Assembly: GCF_921293875.1 (NCBI RefSeq)
Contig: NZ_CAKLDI010000001.1
Span: forward strand, 1,022,475-1,086,474
DNA: 64,000 nt
Direction: 5' to 3'
DNA from: Vibrio stylophorae
Lineage (GTDB): Bacteria > Pseudomonadota > Gammaproteobacteria > Enterobacterales > Vibrionaceae
Shown here piece by piece: positions 1-7,663 of the stretch. The translations under genes were made by a program, and so were the position numbers. The notes beneath the pieces are model-generated. The model saw only the letters and a list, made by a program, of their open reading frames with translations. It searched no databases and had not been told where the DNA came from. The number at the start of each line of letters is the position of its first letter. The stretch's first letter is position 1.

Positions 1-545
1 GTGTTACCGCCGAGACATAAACCCAAGGTACAAACCAAAATACCCACAGCGTAAGGACCAAAGCCTGCGCCAATTCCGTTATTGACGTTGAAGATAGCCA
101 AAATGCCAATCATCAATACCGCAGTGGTAATGGCTTCTGAAATGATGTTCCACTTGGTATTACGAATGGCAGCGCCAGTTGAGAAGGCTGCCAAAATTAG
201 GCCGGGATCTGTGGTTTCATCAAAGTGCTGTTTAAAGGCAAGCCAAAGCACAATGGCACCTAAAAATGCGCCCACACATTGCCCTGCAATATAAATGGCT
301 GCGGTTTTGGCGCTAATGCCACCAATCGCAAGAAAGCCAAGGGTTACGGCGGGATTAAGATGCGCGCCACTGACCCAACCCGCCGCATAGACGGCGATAC
401 CGACACCGAAACCCCAGCCGAGTGAGATCACGATCCAACCCGAGTTTTCCGCTTTACTGTGTTTGAGTACGACGTTTGCGACTACACCGCAACCAAGTAG
501 CACCAATAATAGGGTGCCGAAAAGTTCAGCCATAAACACATTCAT
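1..545 (-). CDS. glpF: GlpF-type aquaglyceroporin (3' end outside window)
   Basis: Inner-membrane channel of the MIP family, expected to pass glycerol and small polyols. About 181 residues are present; the rest lies beyond the left edge. Hydrophobic helices run from the N-terminus, and the first NPA box (GAHLNPAVT, about residues 60-68) is intact. The visible end (LGLCLGGN) leads towards where the second NPA box should lie. The start ATG at 545 has a GAGGTG ribosome site 5 bases upstream. It is divergent from dhaKLM, so supplying glycerol or dihydroxyacetone to that pathway is the natural role (inferred from context). The GTTTCA-type palindromes upstream may co-regulate both directions. Assignment to the glycerol rather than the water branch is by context and overall sequence. 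Confidence 0.88.
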   Translation of the reverse strand, partial: MNVFMAELFGTLLLVLLGCGVVANVVLKHSKAENSGWIVISLGWGFGVGIAVYAAGWVSGAHLNPAVTLGFLAIGGISAKTAAIYIAGQCVGAFLGAIVLWLAFKQHFDETTDPGLILAAFSTGAAIRNTKWNIISEAITTAVLMIGILAIFNVNNGIGAGFGPYAVGILVCTLGLCLGGN

Positions 546-670
546 TGTTTCACCTCGATTGATTATTTGAAATGGAATTGCGTTCAATCGAGTCGATCAT
601 AAAAGGCGTGATAGCGCTGGTGGCTCAATGAGCACGCCTGTTTCGAAATGAATCAAAGGGTCTATTTGCG

Positions 671-689
671 GCGTTTCAAAATGAAACGC
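671..689. promoter_or_regulatory. Perfect 19-bp palindrome, candidate operator
   Basis: Eight-base arms GCGTTTCA and TGAAACGC flank a 3-base centre. A weaker copy (GTTTCGAAATGAATC) lies at 640-654. Both are upstream of glpF. The same core recurs near dhaK, which marks a family of binding sites. DhaR as the bound protein is inferred from context. Confidence 0.55.
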
Positions 690-1050
690 TGTGATCTGTG
701 TTTTGTCCACTTCGTGCGTGATCCCTCGCTTTTATTGGTCTTCTTTCACTCTTTGAGTGTGATGAACCGCTTTAGACGTGAATCTGGGAGATGTTTTTTG
801 CCAATGCCATCACAAAAAAAGTGGGTATCAGTAGCAAGCTTAGAACGCTTAAAAATGATAATTATTTCAAATACAACGCATAACCCATTGTATTTACGGC
901 GATTGCATTGATTTTTGGGCTTTTTCTGATGCCCTGCAAATGTACCCTATTTGCTGTGACGTTTGGTTTTGCGCAAAAAATAGCCGCAAAACTACGCCTC
1001 GAAGAAAAAGACGTGCGACGGATCACGTCAGGGGATTTCTGAGTAAAAAT

Positions 1051-1065
1051 GTTCCGATATGGAAC
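1051..1065. promoter_or_regulatory. Palindrome GTTCC-N5-GGAAC, candidate operator
   Basis: The 15-bp inverted repeat GTTCCGATATGGAAC lies about 48 bases upstream of a candidate -35 box for dhaK. It is a variant of the GTTTCA-N3-TGAAAC motif seen at 671-689 and 1084-1098. Confidence 0.5.
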
Positions 1066-1083
1066 GTGCGCAAGACGCTTTTC

Positions 1084-1098
1084 ATTTCAATATGAAAC
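1084..1098. promoter_or_regulatory. Palindrome TTTCA-N3-TGAAA, candidate operator
   Basis: The inverted repeat ATTTCAATATGAAAC is centred about 23 bases upstream of the candidate dhaK -35 box, a position typical of an activator. It shares the GTTTCA core with the other palindromes in this gap. Confidence 0.5.
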
Positions 1099-1112
1099 GA
1101 TATTTTTTTGCA

Positions 1113-1140
1113 TTGTCATGGTTTTTTGTCGGCCTAGGAT
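1113..1140 (+). promoter_or_regulatory. Candidate sigma-70 promoter of dhaKLM
   Basis: TTGTCA (1113-1118) and TAGGAT (1135-1140) are separated by 16 bases, about 70 bases before the dhaK start. A sigma-70 promoter fits with DhaR, which here lacks the GAFTGA loop needed to work with sigma-54. Confidence 0.5.
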
Positions 1141-1209
1141 GGAATCAAACCAAAGCGGTTTTCCAGAAAAGAGAGCCGCAAATCATTCTAATGATAAGAG
1201 AGCGAAGCC

Positions 1210-2274
1210 ATGAAAAAGTTAATCAATCGCGTTGAAGATGTTGTCAAAGAGCAAATGGAAGGGTTGGCACTTTCTCGCCCTGAACTACAAGTCAGCTACG
1301 AACCTCGTTTCATGTGGCATCAGCCAAAACAAAAACAAGTCGCTTTAGTGTCAGGTGGTGGTAGCGGTCATGAGCCACTTCACGCGGGCTTTATTGGTGA
1401 AGGCATGCTAACAGGTGCATGCCCAGGTGAAGTGTTCACCTCGCCAACCCCAGATCAAATGTATGAATGCGGCCAAAAGGTCAACAGCGGCGAAGGCGTG
1501 CTGTTTGTGATCAAAAACTACACTGGCGATGTTCTGAACTTTGAAACAGCAGTAGAACTACTCGATGCCGATGGTGTACCTGTCGGTGCGGTACTGACCG
1601 ATGATGATGTTGCCGTAAAAGATAGCTTGTATACCGCAGGCCGCCGCGGCGTGGCGGGCACTGTATTGGTGGAAAAAATTGTCGGCGCCGCCGCAGCCAA
1701 AGGCTATGACCTTGCGCAATGTGAAACTCTAGCACGTCGCATTAATGACAACTGCCGCTCTTTTGGTGTTGCCTTAAGTGCTTGTGTGGTACCAGCCGCC
1801 GGTAAGCCTTCATTTGTTCTTGAAGAAAATGAGATTGAATTTGGCGTTGGTATTCATGGTGAGCCGGGCATTGAGCGTCGCAGCTATCAAGATGTGGATA
1901 CCTTGGTTGACCAAATGTTTGCTGAAATCATGGAAAACACAGGTTATAGCCGCACCCTACGTATTTGGAATCGTGACAGCAGCGATTGGGATGAAGTGGT
2001 TAGCCCAATTGCTGATTTTACCGCTGACCGCGATTATATCGTGATGGTGAATGGTTTGGGCGCAACCCCTGAATCAGAGCTTTATGGGGTGTTCCGCCAA
2101 GTTGCCCGCAACTGCGAAAAAGCAGGTATTCGCATCGTGCGTAATCTTGTGGGCAACTACTGTACTTCCATCAATATGGAAGGTGTGTCGATCACCTTGT
2201 TGCAAGCCGATGAAGAGATGCTGTCTCTTTACGATGCACCAGTAAGCACTGCGGCAATGACTTGGGGGAAATAA
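1210..2274 (+). CDS. dhaK: PTS-dependent dihydroxyacetone kinase, substrate-binding subunit DhaK
   Basis: Cytosolic subunit (354 residues) that binds dihydroxyacetone covalently and presents it to DhaL-ADP for phosphorylation to DHA phosphate. The family's Gly-rich substrate loop GGGSGHEP (about 49-56) is present. The catalytic histidine that forms the hemiaminal bond is His216 in GVGIHGEPG, matching His218 of E. coli. Length is normal. An AAGAGAGCGAAG purine stretch precedes the ATG. It is the first gene of dhaKLM and its stop overlaps the upstream reading of dhaL, so translation is probably coupled. No ATP-dependent C-terminal kinase domain is fused to it, which places the enzyme in the phosphotransferase-dependent class. 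Confidence 0.96.
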   Translation: MKKLINRVEDVVKEQMEGLALSRPELQVSYEPRFMWHQPKQKQVALVSGGGSGHEPLHAGFIGEGMLTGACPGEVFTSPTPDQMYECGQKVNSGEGVLFVIKNYTGDVLNFETAVELLDADGVPVGAVLTDDDVAVKDSLYTAGRRGVAGTVLVEKIVGAAAAKGYDLAQCETLARRINDNCRSFGVALSACVVPAAGKPSFVLEENEIEFGVGIHGEPGIERRSYQDVDTLVDQMFAEIMENTGYSRTLRIWNRDSSDWDEVVSPIADFTADRDYIVMVNGLGATPESELYGVFRQVARNCEKAGIRIVRNLVGNYCTSINMEGVSITLLQADEEMLSLYDAPVSTAAMTWGK

Positions 2275-2276
2275 TC

Positions 2277-2918
2277 ATGACCATGCAAATCGAAAAACAA
2301 CAAATGATCAATTGGCTCAATCTATGTGCTGACACCTTTGCCGAGAATCAGGATTTTCTCACTGATCTTGACCGTGATATCGGTGATGCGGACCACGGTT
2401 TGAATATGAATCGTGGGTTTAGCAAGGTGCGTGAAGCCCTACCAAAAGTCGAGCAGCAAAATATTGCAGCTATTTTGAAAAATACCGGGATGACACTGCT
2501 TTCAAGCATTGGCGGTGCAAGCGGCCCATTGTATGGCACTTTGTTTATTCGCACCGCAGCATCTGTGGGAGCGCGTGAAGTGCTGACCTTTGAAGAGCTG
2601 GTGGACGATCTAAAAAGCGGTGTCGATGGCGTGGTTTCTCGCGGTAAAGCAGCGCTGGGTGATAAGACCATGTGTGATGTATGGCTGCCTGTTTTGCAAC
2701 AGATGAAAGCTAGCCTTGAGCAAGGTGTCAGCGGTGATCACTTGCTTGATGAGATGGTGGAGACGGCTGAAAAATGCGCGCTTTCAACCATTGAGATGCA
2801 AGCGAAAAAAGGTCGTGCCAGCTACCTTGGTGAACGCAGTATTGGTCACCAAGACCCAGGCGCCACCTCATCATTGTTGATGATTAAAGCATTAAAACAA
2901 GCAATTTCAGGGTGTTAA
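2277..2918 (+). CDS. dhaL: PTS-dependent dihydroxyacetone kinase, ADP-binding subunit DhaL
   Basis: Cytosolic subunit (213 residues) with a tightly bound ADP that is phosphorylated by DhaM and passes the phosphate to DHA held by DhaK. The Mg/ADP-binding aspartates sit in DRDIGDADHGLNMNRG near the N-terminus. GGASGPLYGTLF and the C-terminal DPGATSS are also typical. I chose ATG 2277 because GGGGGA at 2264-2269 is spaced 7 bases from it; the open frame extends a further 5 codons upstream into the end of dhaK. It starts 2 bases after the dhaK stop and ends 3 bases before dhaM, so the three genes form a tight operon. Confidence 0.95.
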   Translation: MTMQIEKQQMINWLNLCADTFAENQDFLTDLDRDIGDADHGLNMNRGFSKVREALPKVEQQNIAAILKNTGMTLLSSIGGASGPLYGTLFIRTAASVGAREVLTFEELVDDLKSGVDGVVSRGKAALGDKTMCDVWLPVLQQMKASLEQGVSGDHLLDEMVETAEKCALSTIEMQAKKGRASYLGERSIGHQDPGATSSLLMIKALKQAISGC

Positions 2919-2921
2919 GCC

Positions 2922-5315
2922 ATGGTAGGGATTGTTGTTGTTTCGCATAGTTTATTACTAGCACAAGGCGTGGCCGAACTGGCCACGCAAATGACCCAAG
3001 GCAAGGCGAATATTGCCATTGCCGCAGGGGTTGATGATCCAGAAAACCCAATTGGTACCGATGCCATTGCTGTGATGGGCGCCATTGAACAAGTGTTTGA
3101 TGACGCGGGCGTGGTGGTGTTGATGGATTTGGGCAGTGCGCTTTTGAGCACGGAAATGGCGCTGGATTTAATCGATCCTGAGATGGCTGAAAAGGTTTCC
3201 TTGGTTGCCGCGCCAATTGTAGAAGGCACCATGGCGGCATCTGTCGCAGCGGCGGCAGGCTTGCCGCGTGAAGCTGTGATGGCAGAGGCGAGAAGTGCTT
3301 TGGATGTCAAAAAAGAGCACTTGGGTGAAGCGGCTGATACTGTTGCTGAGACCATTGAGCCAGCGCTTGACCAGAATGAGCCATGCCTTGAGTACACATG
3401 GGCAGTGCAAAATCCACATGGCATTCATGCGCGCCCTGCGGCGGCCATTGTCGGTGCGCTGGCGGGTTTTGATGCTGAGTTAACGCTACAAAAAGCGGCG
3501 CAAAGCGCCAGCGCCAAAAGCCTTAACAGCATCGCAAAATTAGGTGTTCGCTGCGGTGAGACGATTGTGCTGCAAGCGCGCGGCGCAATGGCGCAAGCCG
3601 CCATTGATGCCTTTAGCGCACTTGCGCAAACGCACTTTGGTGAAGCGGCGCAGGTTGCTGCTGGTGAAACGCAGGCGGATATTGCTGAGCAAAGCGATGA
3701 TGTCGATGCGCAGCGTCGTGATGCACCGCAAGGTGCGCTATCTGGTATTCGTGTTAGTGACGGTGTGGCCATTGCGCCCGCAGCTATTTTTAGTGCGGCG
3801 ATGCCAGCGCTGCCGGAGCGTGAATTTACCAGCGCGGCGCAGGAGATGGCGCATCTACAGCAAGCGATGGATTTGGTTTTAGCCGAGCTAAACCATGATG
3901 CGAAAGGGCCGCATGGGGATATTTTCAAGGCCCATGCCTTGATGCTCGCGGATCCTGAAATTCAAAACGCCCTAGCACAAGCACTTGAAGCTCCTGTGAT
4001 TGCTGAGCAAGCATGGCTTGATGTGATGAATCAACTTGCAGCGCAATACAGTGAAGCGCAAAGCCAATATATGCGTGAGCGTGAAGCCGATGTGCGTGAT
4101 ATTGCACGTCGCGTGATGGTGGCATTAACCGGCGATCAGGGTGAAACCATGACGCTCAATGAGCCCGTGATCTTGCTAGCGCGCGATCTCATGCCATCAG
4201 ATGTTGCTGGGCTCGAGAAGTCCAAAGTACTTGCGATTGTGCTCAGTGAAGGCGGTAAAACCTCGCACAGCGCAATTCTTGCGCGCGCCATGGGCATTCC
4301 TGCGCTGGTGAAAGTCAAAGGCTGCCTAGAGCAAGTTCGCACGGGCGATCCGCTGATTTTAGATGGCTTTGAAGGTCTGCTCTGGCTTTCCCCAAGCGAA
4401 GAAATCCGCCAAGCGCTCAGCGAAAAACGCCAGCAATGGCAGGATGAAATTGCCAGCTTTGCTGCCAAAGCGCAGGCACCAGCAGTCACTAAAATGGGCC
4501 ATGAGGTTAGCGTGCTGGCTAATATTGGTGGTCCTGAAGATGTTGCACAAGCCTTGGCATGTGGCGCTGAAGGGGTGGGGCTATTTCGCACCGAATTTTT
4601 GTTCCAGCAAAGTGATGCATTGCCAAGTGAAGAGGCGCAATACCAAGTGTATCGCGATATCGCGGCTGCCTTTGGTGATAAGCCTGTGACCATTCGCAGT
4701 CTTGATGTGGGCGGTGATAAACCTTTGGCAGCGTATCCTATGCCAGCTGAAGAAAACCCATTTTTGGGACAGCGCGGCGTGCGTTTATGCCTTGCACATC
4801 CTGAATTGTTTGCCACTCAGCTACGTGCCATTTTGCGCGCCCATGCCGAGCAGCCAAACATTCAGCTGATGATCCCAATGATTGCAACGGTTCAAGAGGT
4901 GCGCCAAGTCAAAGCGCTGCTTCATGAGGTGCGAGAAGCCATGGGCATGGCCGATCATGGTCTCAGTGTGGGAATCATGATTGAGGTGCCAGCGGCGGTG
5001 TTTAACGCGCAAGCCTTGGCTGATGAAGTGGACTTCTTCTCCATCGGAACCAATGATTTGACCCAATATGTGATGGCGGCGGATCGCGGTAATAGCGCGG
5101 TTGCAGAGCTGGTGGATTACTTCCAACCGGCGGTACTCGGCGCGATTGCACACACCTGTCAGGCTGCCAATGATGCTGGTATTAGTGTCAGCATGTGCGG
5201 TGAAATGGCGGGTGATAGCAAAGCCACCGCAACACTGCTTTCTTTGGGGTTGGGTAAGTTCAGTGCCAGCGCAGCACTGCTGCCAGCCTTAAAGGAAACC
5301 ATTCGACAGAATTAG
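2922..5315 (+). CDS. dhaM: DhaM phosphotransferase with EIIA, HPr and complete Enzyme I domains
   Basis: Phosphate relay protein (797 residues) that charges DhaL-ADP from phosphoenolpyruvate. Three domains are seen in order. A mannose-type EIIA domain (about 1-130) has His9 in VVVSHS. An HPr domain (about 155-245) has His169 in GIHARPA. Enzyme I (about 272-797) has the phospho-histidine His449 in GGKTSHSAILARAMGIPAL. The PEP-binding half is present: RSLDVGGDKP, GIMIEVPAA, GTNDLTQY and the catalytic Cys759 in SMCGEMAGD. E. coli DhaM (about 470 residues) stops after the Enzyme I N-terminal part, so this is a full-length version that could draw on PEP without the general PtsI. A run of Ala-rich linkers joins the domains. 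Confidence 0.95.
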   Translation: MVGIVVVSHSLLLAQGVAELATQMTQGKANIAIAAGVDDPENPIGTDAIAVMGAIEQVFDDAGVVVLMDLGSALLSTEMALDLIDPEMAEKVSLVAAPIVEGTMAASVAAAAGLPREAVMAEARSALDVKKEHLGEAADTVAETIEPALDQNEPCLEYTWAVQNPHGIHARPAAAIVGALAGFDAELTLQKAAQSASAKSLNSIAKLGVRCGETIVLQARGAMAQAAIDAFSALAQTHFGEAAQVAAGETQADIAEQSDDVDAQRRDAPQGALSGIRVSDGVAIAPAAIFSAAMPALPEREFTSAAQEMAHLQQAMDLVLAELNHDAKGPHGDIFKAHALMLADPEIQNALAQALEAPVIAEQAWLDVMNQLAAQYSEAQSQYMREREADVRDIARRVMVALTGDQGETMTLNEPVILLARDLMPSDVAGLEKSKVLAIVLSEGGKTSHSAILARAMGIPALVKVKGCLEQVRTGDPLILDGFEGLLWLSPSEEIRQALSEKRQQWQDEIASFAAKAQAPAVTKMGHEVSVLANIGGPEDVAQALACGAEGVGLFRTEFLFQQSDALPSEEAQYQVYRDIAAAFGDKPVTIRSLDVGGDKPLAAYPMPAEENPFLGQRGVRLCLAHPELFATQLRAILRAHAEQPNIQLMIPMIATVQEVRQVKALLHEVREAMGMADHGLSVGIMIEVPAAVFNAQALADEVDFFSIGTNDLTQYVMAADRGNSAVAELVDYFQPAVLGAIAHTCQAANDAGISVSMCGEMAGDSKATATLLSLGLGKFSASAALLPALKETIRQN

Positions 5316-5390
5316 TTCATCCCCTTCTGTCGAAGCGCATGTTCATACTGAGCCTGATGGGTGTGCGCATTTTTTTCATGTATCTCGGTT

Positions 5391-5415
5391 GCCGTCACTT
5401 TGTGGCGGCTTTTTT
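5391..5415 (+). terminator. Terminator of dhaKLM
   Basis: The 8-bp stem GCCGTCAC / GTGGCGGC (one G-T pair) has a 3-base loop and is followed by six T. Confidence 0.75.
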
Positions 5416-5460
5416 ATGGCTACTAATTGGCTAATCCATGGGCAAAAAAGCGGGCAATAA

Positions 5461-5482
5461 AAAAGCGCACAGGGCGCTTTTT
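5461..5482 (-). terminator. Terminator of dhaR (probably bidirectional)
   Basis: AAAAGCGC / GCGCTTTT form an 8-bp stem with a 5-base loop. Seen from the minus strand it continues into a long T run. It lies between convergent dhaM and dhaR. Confidence 0.75.
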
Positions 5483-5576
5483 AGAAGGATTGAGTGGCGC
5501 GGCTTTTTGGCGAGAAAGCTAAAAAGTGGCGCAAAAGCTAAAAAGGCCGCAAACAGCTGGAAAATCGAAAAGCGGC

Positions 5577-7511
5577 TTAATCTTTGAGGCGATCGGTAAG
5601 GCCATATTTATCAATTTTTCGCCATAGTGTGGTGCGGCCAATTGCCAGCGCTTTGGCCATCTCTGTCATTTTGCCATCAAACACATCCCAAGCTTGAATA
5701 ATGGCTTTTTTCTCCAGCGCTTCCATAGTGAGCACAGGTGCTTGTGATTGCGGATTACCATCAGGGTTGTGCTTAATATGATCGGGAATATCTTTGAGCT
5801 GAATACGGTTACTACTGCGGTTGAGTAAAATACGCTCCATACGACTTTTCAGTTCAGGATTGTTGCCTGGCCACGCAAAAGCGAGCAGTACATCAAAAGC
5901 CACGGGATCGATTTGAATTTGCACATGATGGCGCTTTTCGTAATCCGCCAAAATACGTTCAATGTGTAGCGCGATATCCTCTTTGCGTTTGCGAAGCGGC
6001 GCTAAGGTCAGCTCATTATTGGAGATGGCATAGTAAAGCTGGCGGCTAAAGGTACCTTGCGCAACATAGGCGCTTAAGTCTGATGAAGTGCTGGTGATCA
6101 GCTGAAAATTGACGGGGATTAAACGCTGGCTATCACTGCGACTCACCAAACCGGTTTTAAGCAGTTTGAGTAAAACCGCTTGCAGCTCTTGGTTGAGATA
6201 TTCCACTTTTTCAAGCAGTAGGGTGCCGCCATGGGCCAGCTCAAATTTCGAAGGCAGGCCGCTGTCAGCATCATAACCCAGAATCTCACGACGCATATTT
6301 TCGCTGCTAATGGCGCGACAATTAACGGTAATAAAGGGACCGGCCTTAAATTCGCCCTCATTATGAATCGCCATGGCCAGCGCCGTTTTGCCGACGCCCT
6401 CTTCGCCATAAAGGAAAATGGGAGACTTGGATTTTAGTGCCCGCTTACTGACGGTGATCAGGTGCTTCATTTTTTTTGAGCGCGCGGGCAGGGTGGCAAA
6501 GGTGTATTTGGCATTGCCACCAATTTGCTGCTGCGCGAGCTCGCGCAATTTATGAATGGGATGCACAAATAAAAGCGTGGCACCATCTTGCAGCATGCTG
6601 ACTGAAAGCATGGCCTCAATAAATTCGCTGTTGATTTCAACCGTGGTTAATTTGCGCTGCATGTTCTCACCTTGCTCAAAACTGGCAAGGATATTGGGCG
6701 CAAAACGAATCACCTCAAAAATTGGCTTATCAATGACCTCGAGCGCGTTGAGCTGCAGCAATTTTTCAGCTTGCTGATTGACCATGGTGATCCGCTTGTT
6801 GCGATCCCAAGACAAGAGCCCATCTTCCATACTGGCCATGGTGGCATTGTGCATGCTGATCAGCCGATTCATATTTTCTTGTTCATAGAGCAGTTGCAGT
6901 TGTAGCGAGATCTCTTTGGCGCAAGAGGCCACAATAACGCTATTTTCGCGGCGATATTGTTTGGCCATTTTTACCATTGCCATGGTGCCGCGTAATTTGC
7001 CAAAGGAGTCAAAGATAGGCGCGGCGCAGGCGCCATAGGGATGTAACTGCTGATTAAAATGATCCGCAGCAAAGACCTCCATGGGCAAATGGGTTTCTAA
7101 ACATAAGCTCACCGCATTGGTGCCAATTTTTCCTTCGGAGAAAAAGCAGCCTTGCACGATCCCCAGCGTGTCTAGCGCTTGCAGTAGATTGGCTTCGCCA
7201 ACACGATAGACCACGCAGCCATTGTCATCGGTTATGAGCAGTACAATCGGCTCATCGGTCAGCAGGTCAAAAGTATCTTCAACAACCGTTGTTGCGCAGT
7301 GGATTAGGCTTTCATTGCGCTTAAATAGCGAGTTGAGGGTGTGGCCTGATGCGATATGTGGCGGCGACCAATGAAGGGCGCTGCATTGATTAACGCAGCG
7401 CTGCCAAGAGCCAAAGCAATAGGTTTGGGCAAATTCAGGCGCAACCCAGTGATGCTTTTGGAAAAAATCCCAGCGTTTTAAACTGGTTTCAGTGCAATAT
7501 TGTAGCGACAT
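5577..7511 (-). CDS. dhaR: DhaR-type transcriptional activator of the dha genes
   Basis: Cytosolic regulator (644 residues) of the DhaR/AcoR enhancer-binding family. N-terminal half: GAF-like sensor region, then a PAS-like stretch (about 215-320, MASMEDGLLSWD onward). AAA+ domain with Walker A GEEGVGKTA and a degenerate Walker B (GGTLLLEKVEYL, where D-E is expected). C-terminal Fis-type helix-turn-helix with MTEMAKALAIGRTTLWRKI. The GAFTGA loop that contacts sigma-54 is missing, as in E. coli DhaR, which works at a sigma-70 promoter; in E. coli DhaK and DhaL oppose each other on it. It is convergent to dhaKLM rather than divergent from it as in E. coli. No clear ribosome site precedes the ATG, which abuts a large inverted repeat at 7517-7552. 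Confidence 0.9.
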   Translation of the reverse strand: MSLQYCTETSLKRWDFFQKHHWVAPEFAQTYCFGSWQRCVNQCSALHWSPPHIASGHTLNSLFKRNESLIHCATTVVEDTFDLLTDEPIVLLITDDNGCVVYRVGEANLLQALDTLGIVQGCFFSEGKIGTNAVSLCLETHLPMEVFAADHFNQQLHPYGACAAPIFDSFGKLRGTMAMVKMAKQYRRENSVIVASCAKEISLQLQLLYEQENMNRLISMHNATMASMEDGLLSWDRNKRITMVNQQAEKLLQLNALEVIDKPIFEVIRFAPNILASFEQGENMQRKLTTVEINSEFIEAMLSVSMLQDGATLLFVHPIHKLRELAQQQIGGNAKYTFATLPARSKKMKHLITVSKRALKSKSPIFLYGEEGVGKTALAMAIHNEGEFKAGPFITVNCRAISSENMRREILGYDADSGLPSKFELAHGGTLLLEKVEYLNQELQAVLLKLLKTGLVSRSDSQRLIPVNFQLITSTSSDLSAYVAQGTFSRQLYYAISNNELTLAPLRKRKEDIALHIERILADYEKRHHVQIQIDPVAFDVLLAFAWPGNNPELKSRMERILLNRSSNRIQLKDIPDHIKHNPDGNPQSQAPVLTMEALEKKAIIQAWDVFDGKMTEMAKALAIGRTTLWRKIDKYGLTDRLKD

Positions 7512-7516
7512 AACAA

Positions 7517-7552
7517 ATCACGATTGAAAATATCGGAATATTTTATCGTGAT
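7517..7552. repeat. 36-bp interrupted inverted repeat at the dhaR start
   Basis: ATCACGAT ... ATCGTGAT arms enclose a second pair, AAAATAT / ATATTTT, around a 4-base centre, ending 6 bases before the dhaR ATG. A partly overlapping palindrome (ATGATA...ATATCAT) follows at about 7551-7567. It could be an operator for dhaR or an mRNA hairpin covering its start. Its sequence differs from the GTTTCA palindromes of the glpF/dhaK gap. Confidence 0.5.
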
Positions 7553-7614
7553 GATAAAAATATCATTGTGATCTCGCTCGCGCTTATCTGCGCCGAGTTT
7601 CAATTTAAAACATT

Positions 7615-7641
7615 AAAAAGCCCCGCGATTGCGAGGCTTTT
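7615..7641 (-). terminator. Terminator of cydDC
   Basis: On the minus strand AAAAGCCTCGC and GCGGGGCTTTTT form a GC-rich stem (one G-T pair) with a 4-base loop and five T. It lies 22 bases beyond the cydC stop. Confidence 0.8.
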
Positions 7642-7663
7642 GATATAGGCATGTGAGATGGCG

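Larger units (their letters stand above)
546..1209. promoter_or_regulatory. glpF/dhaK divergent control region
   Basis: This 664-base gap between divergent glpF and dhaK has no convincing gene. An 87-codon open frame at 648-911 lacks a ribosome site, overlaps the palindromes and has no protein-like composition. The region holds four GTTTCA/GTTCC-type inverted repeats (about 640-654, 671-689, 1051-1065, 1084-1098). Two lie on the glpF side and two just upstream of the likely dhaK promoter. The arrangement suggests a shared activator, most simply DhaR. Confidence 0.6.

Noticed and set aside
648-911. 87-codon open frame in the glpF/dhaK gap
   Set aside because: It has no ribosome site, overlaps the palindromic operators and has composition unlike a protein.
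6123-6560. Sigma-54 dependence of DhaR targets
   Set aside because: The AAA+ domain lacks the GAFTGA loop, and no clear -24/-12 element was found before dhaK.
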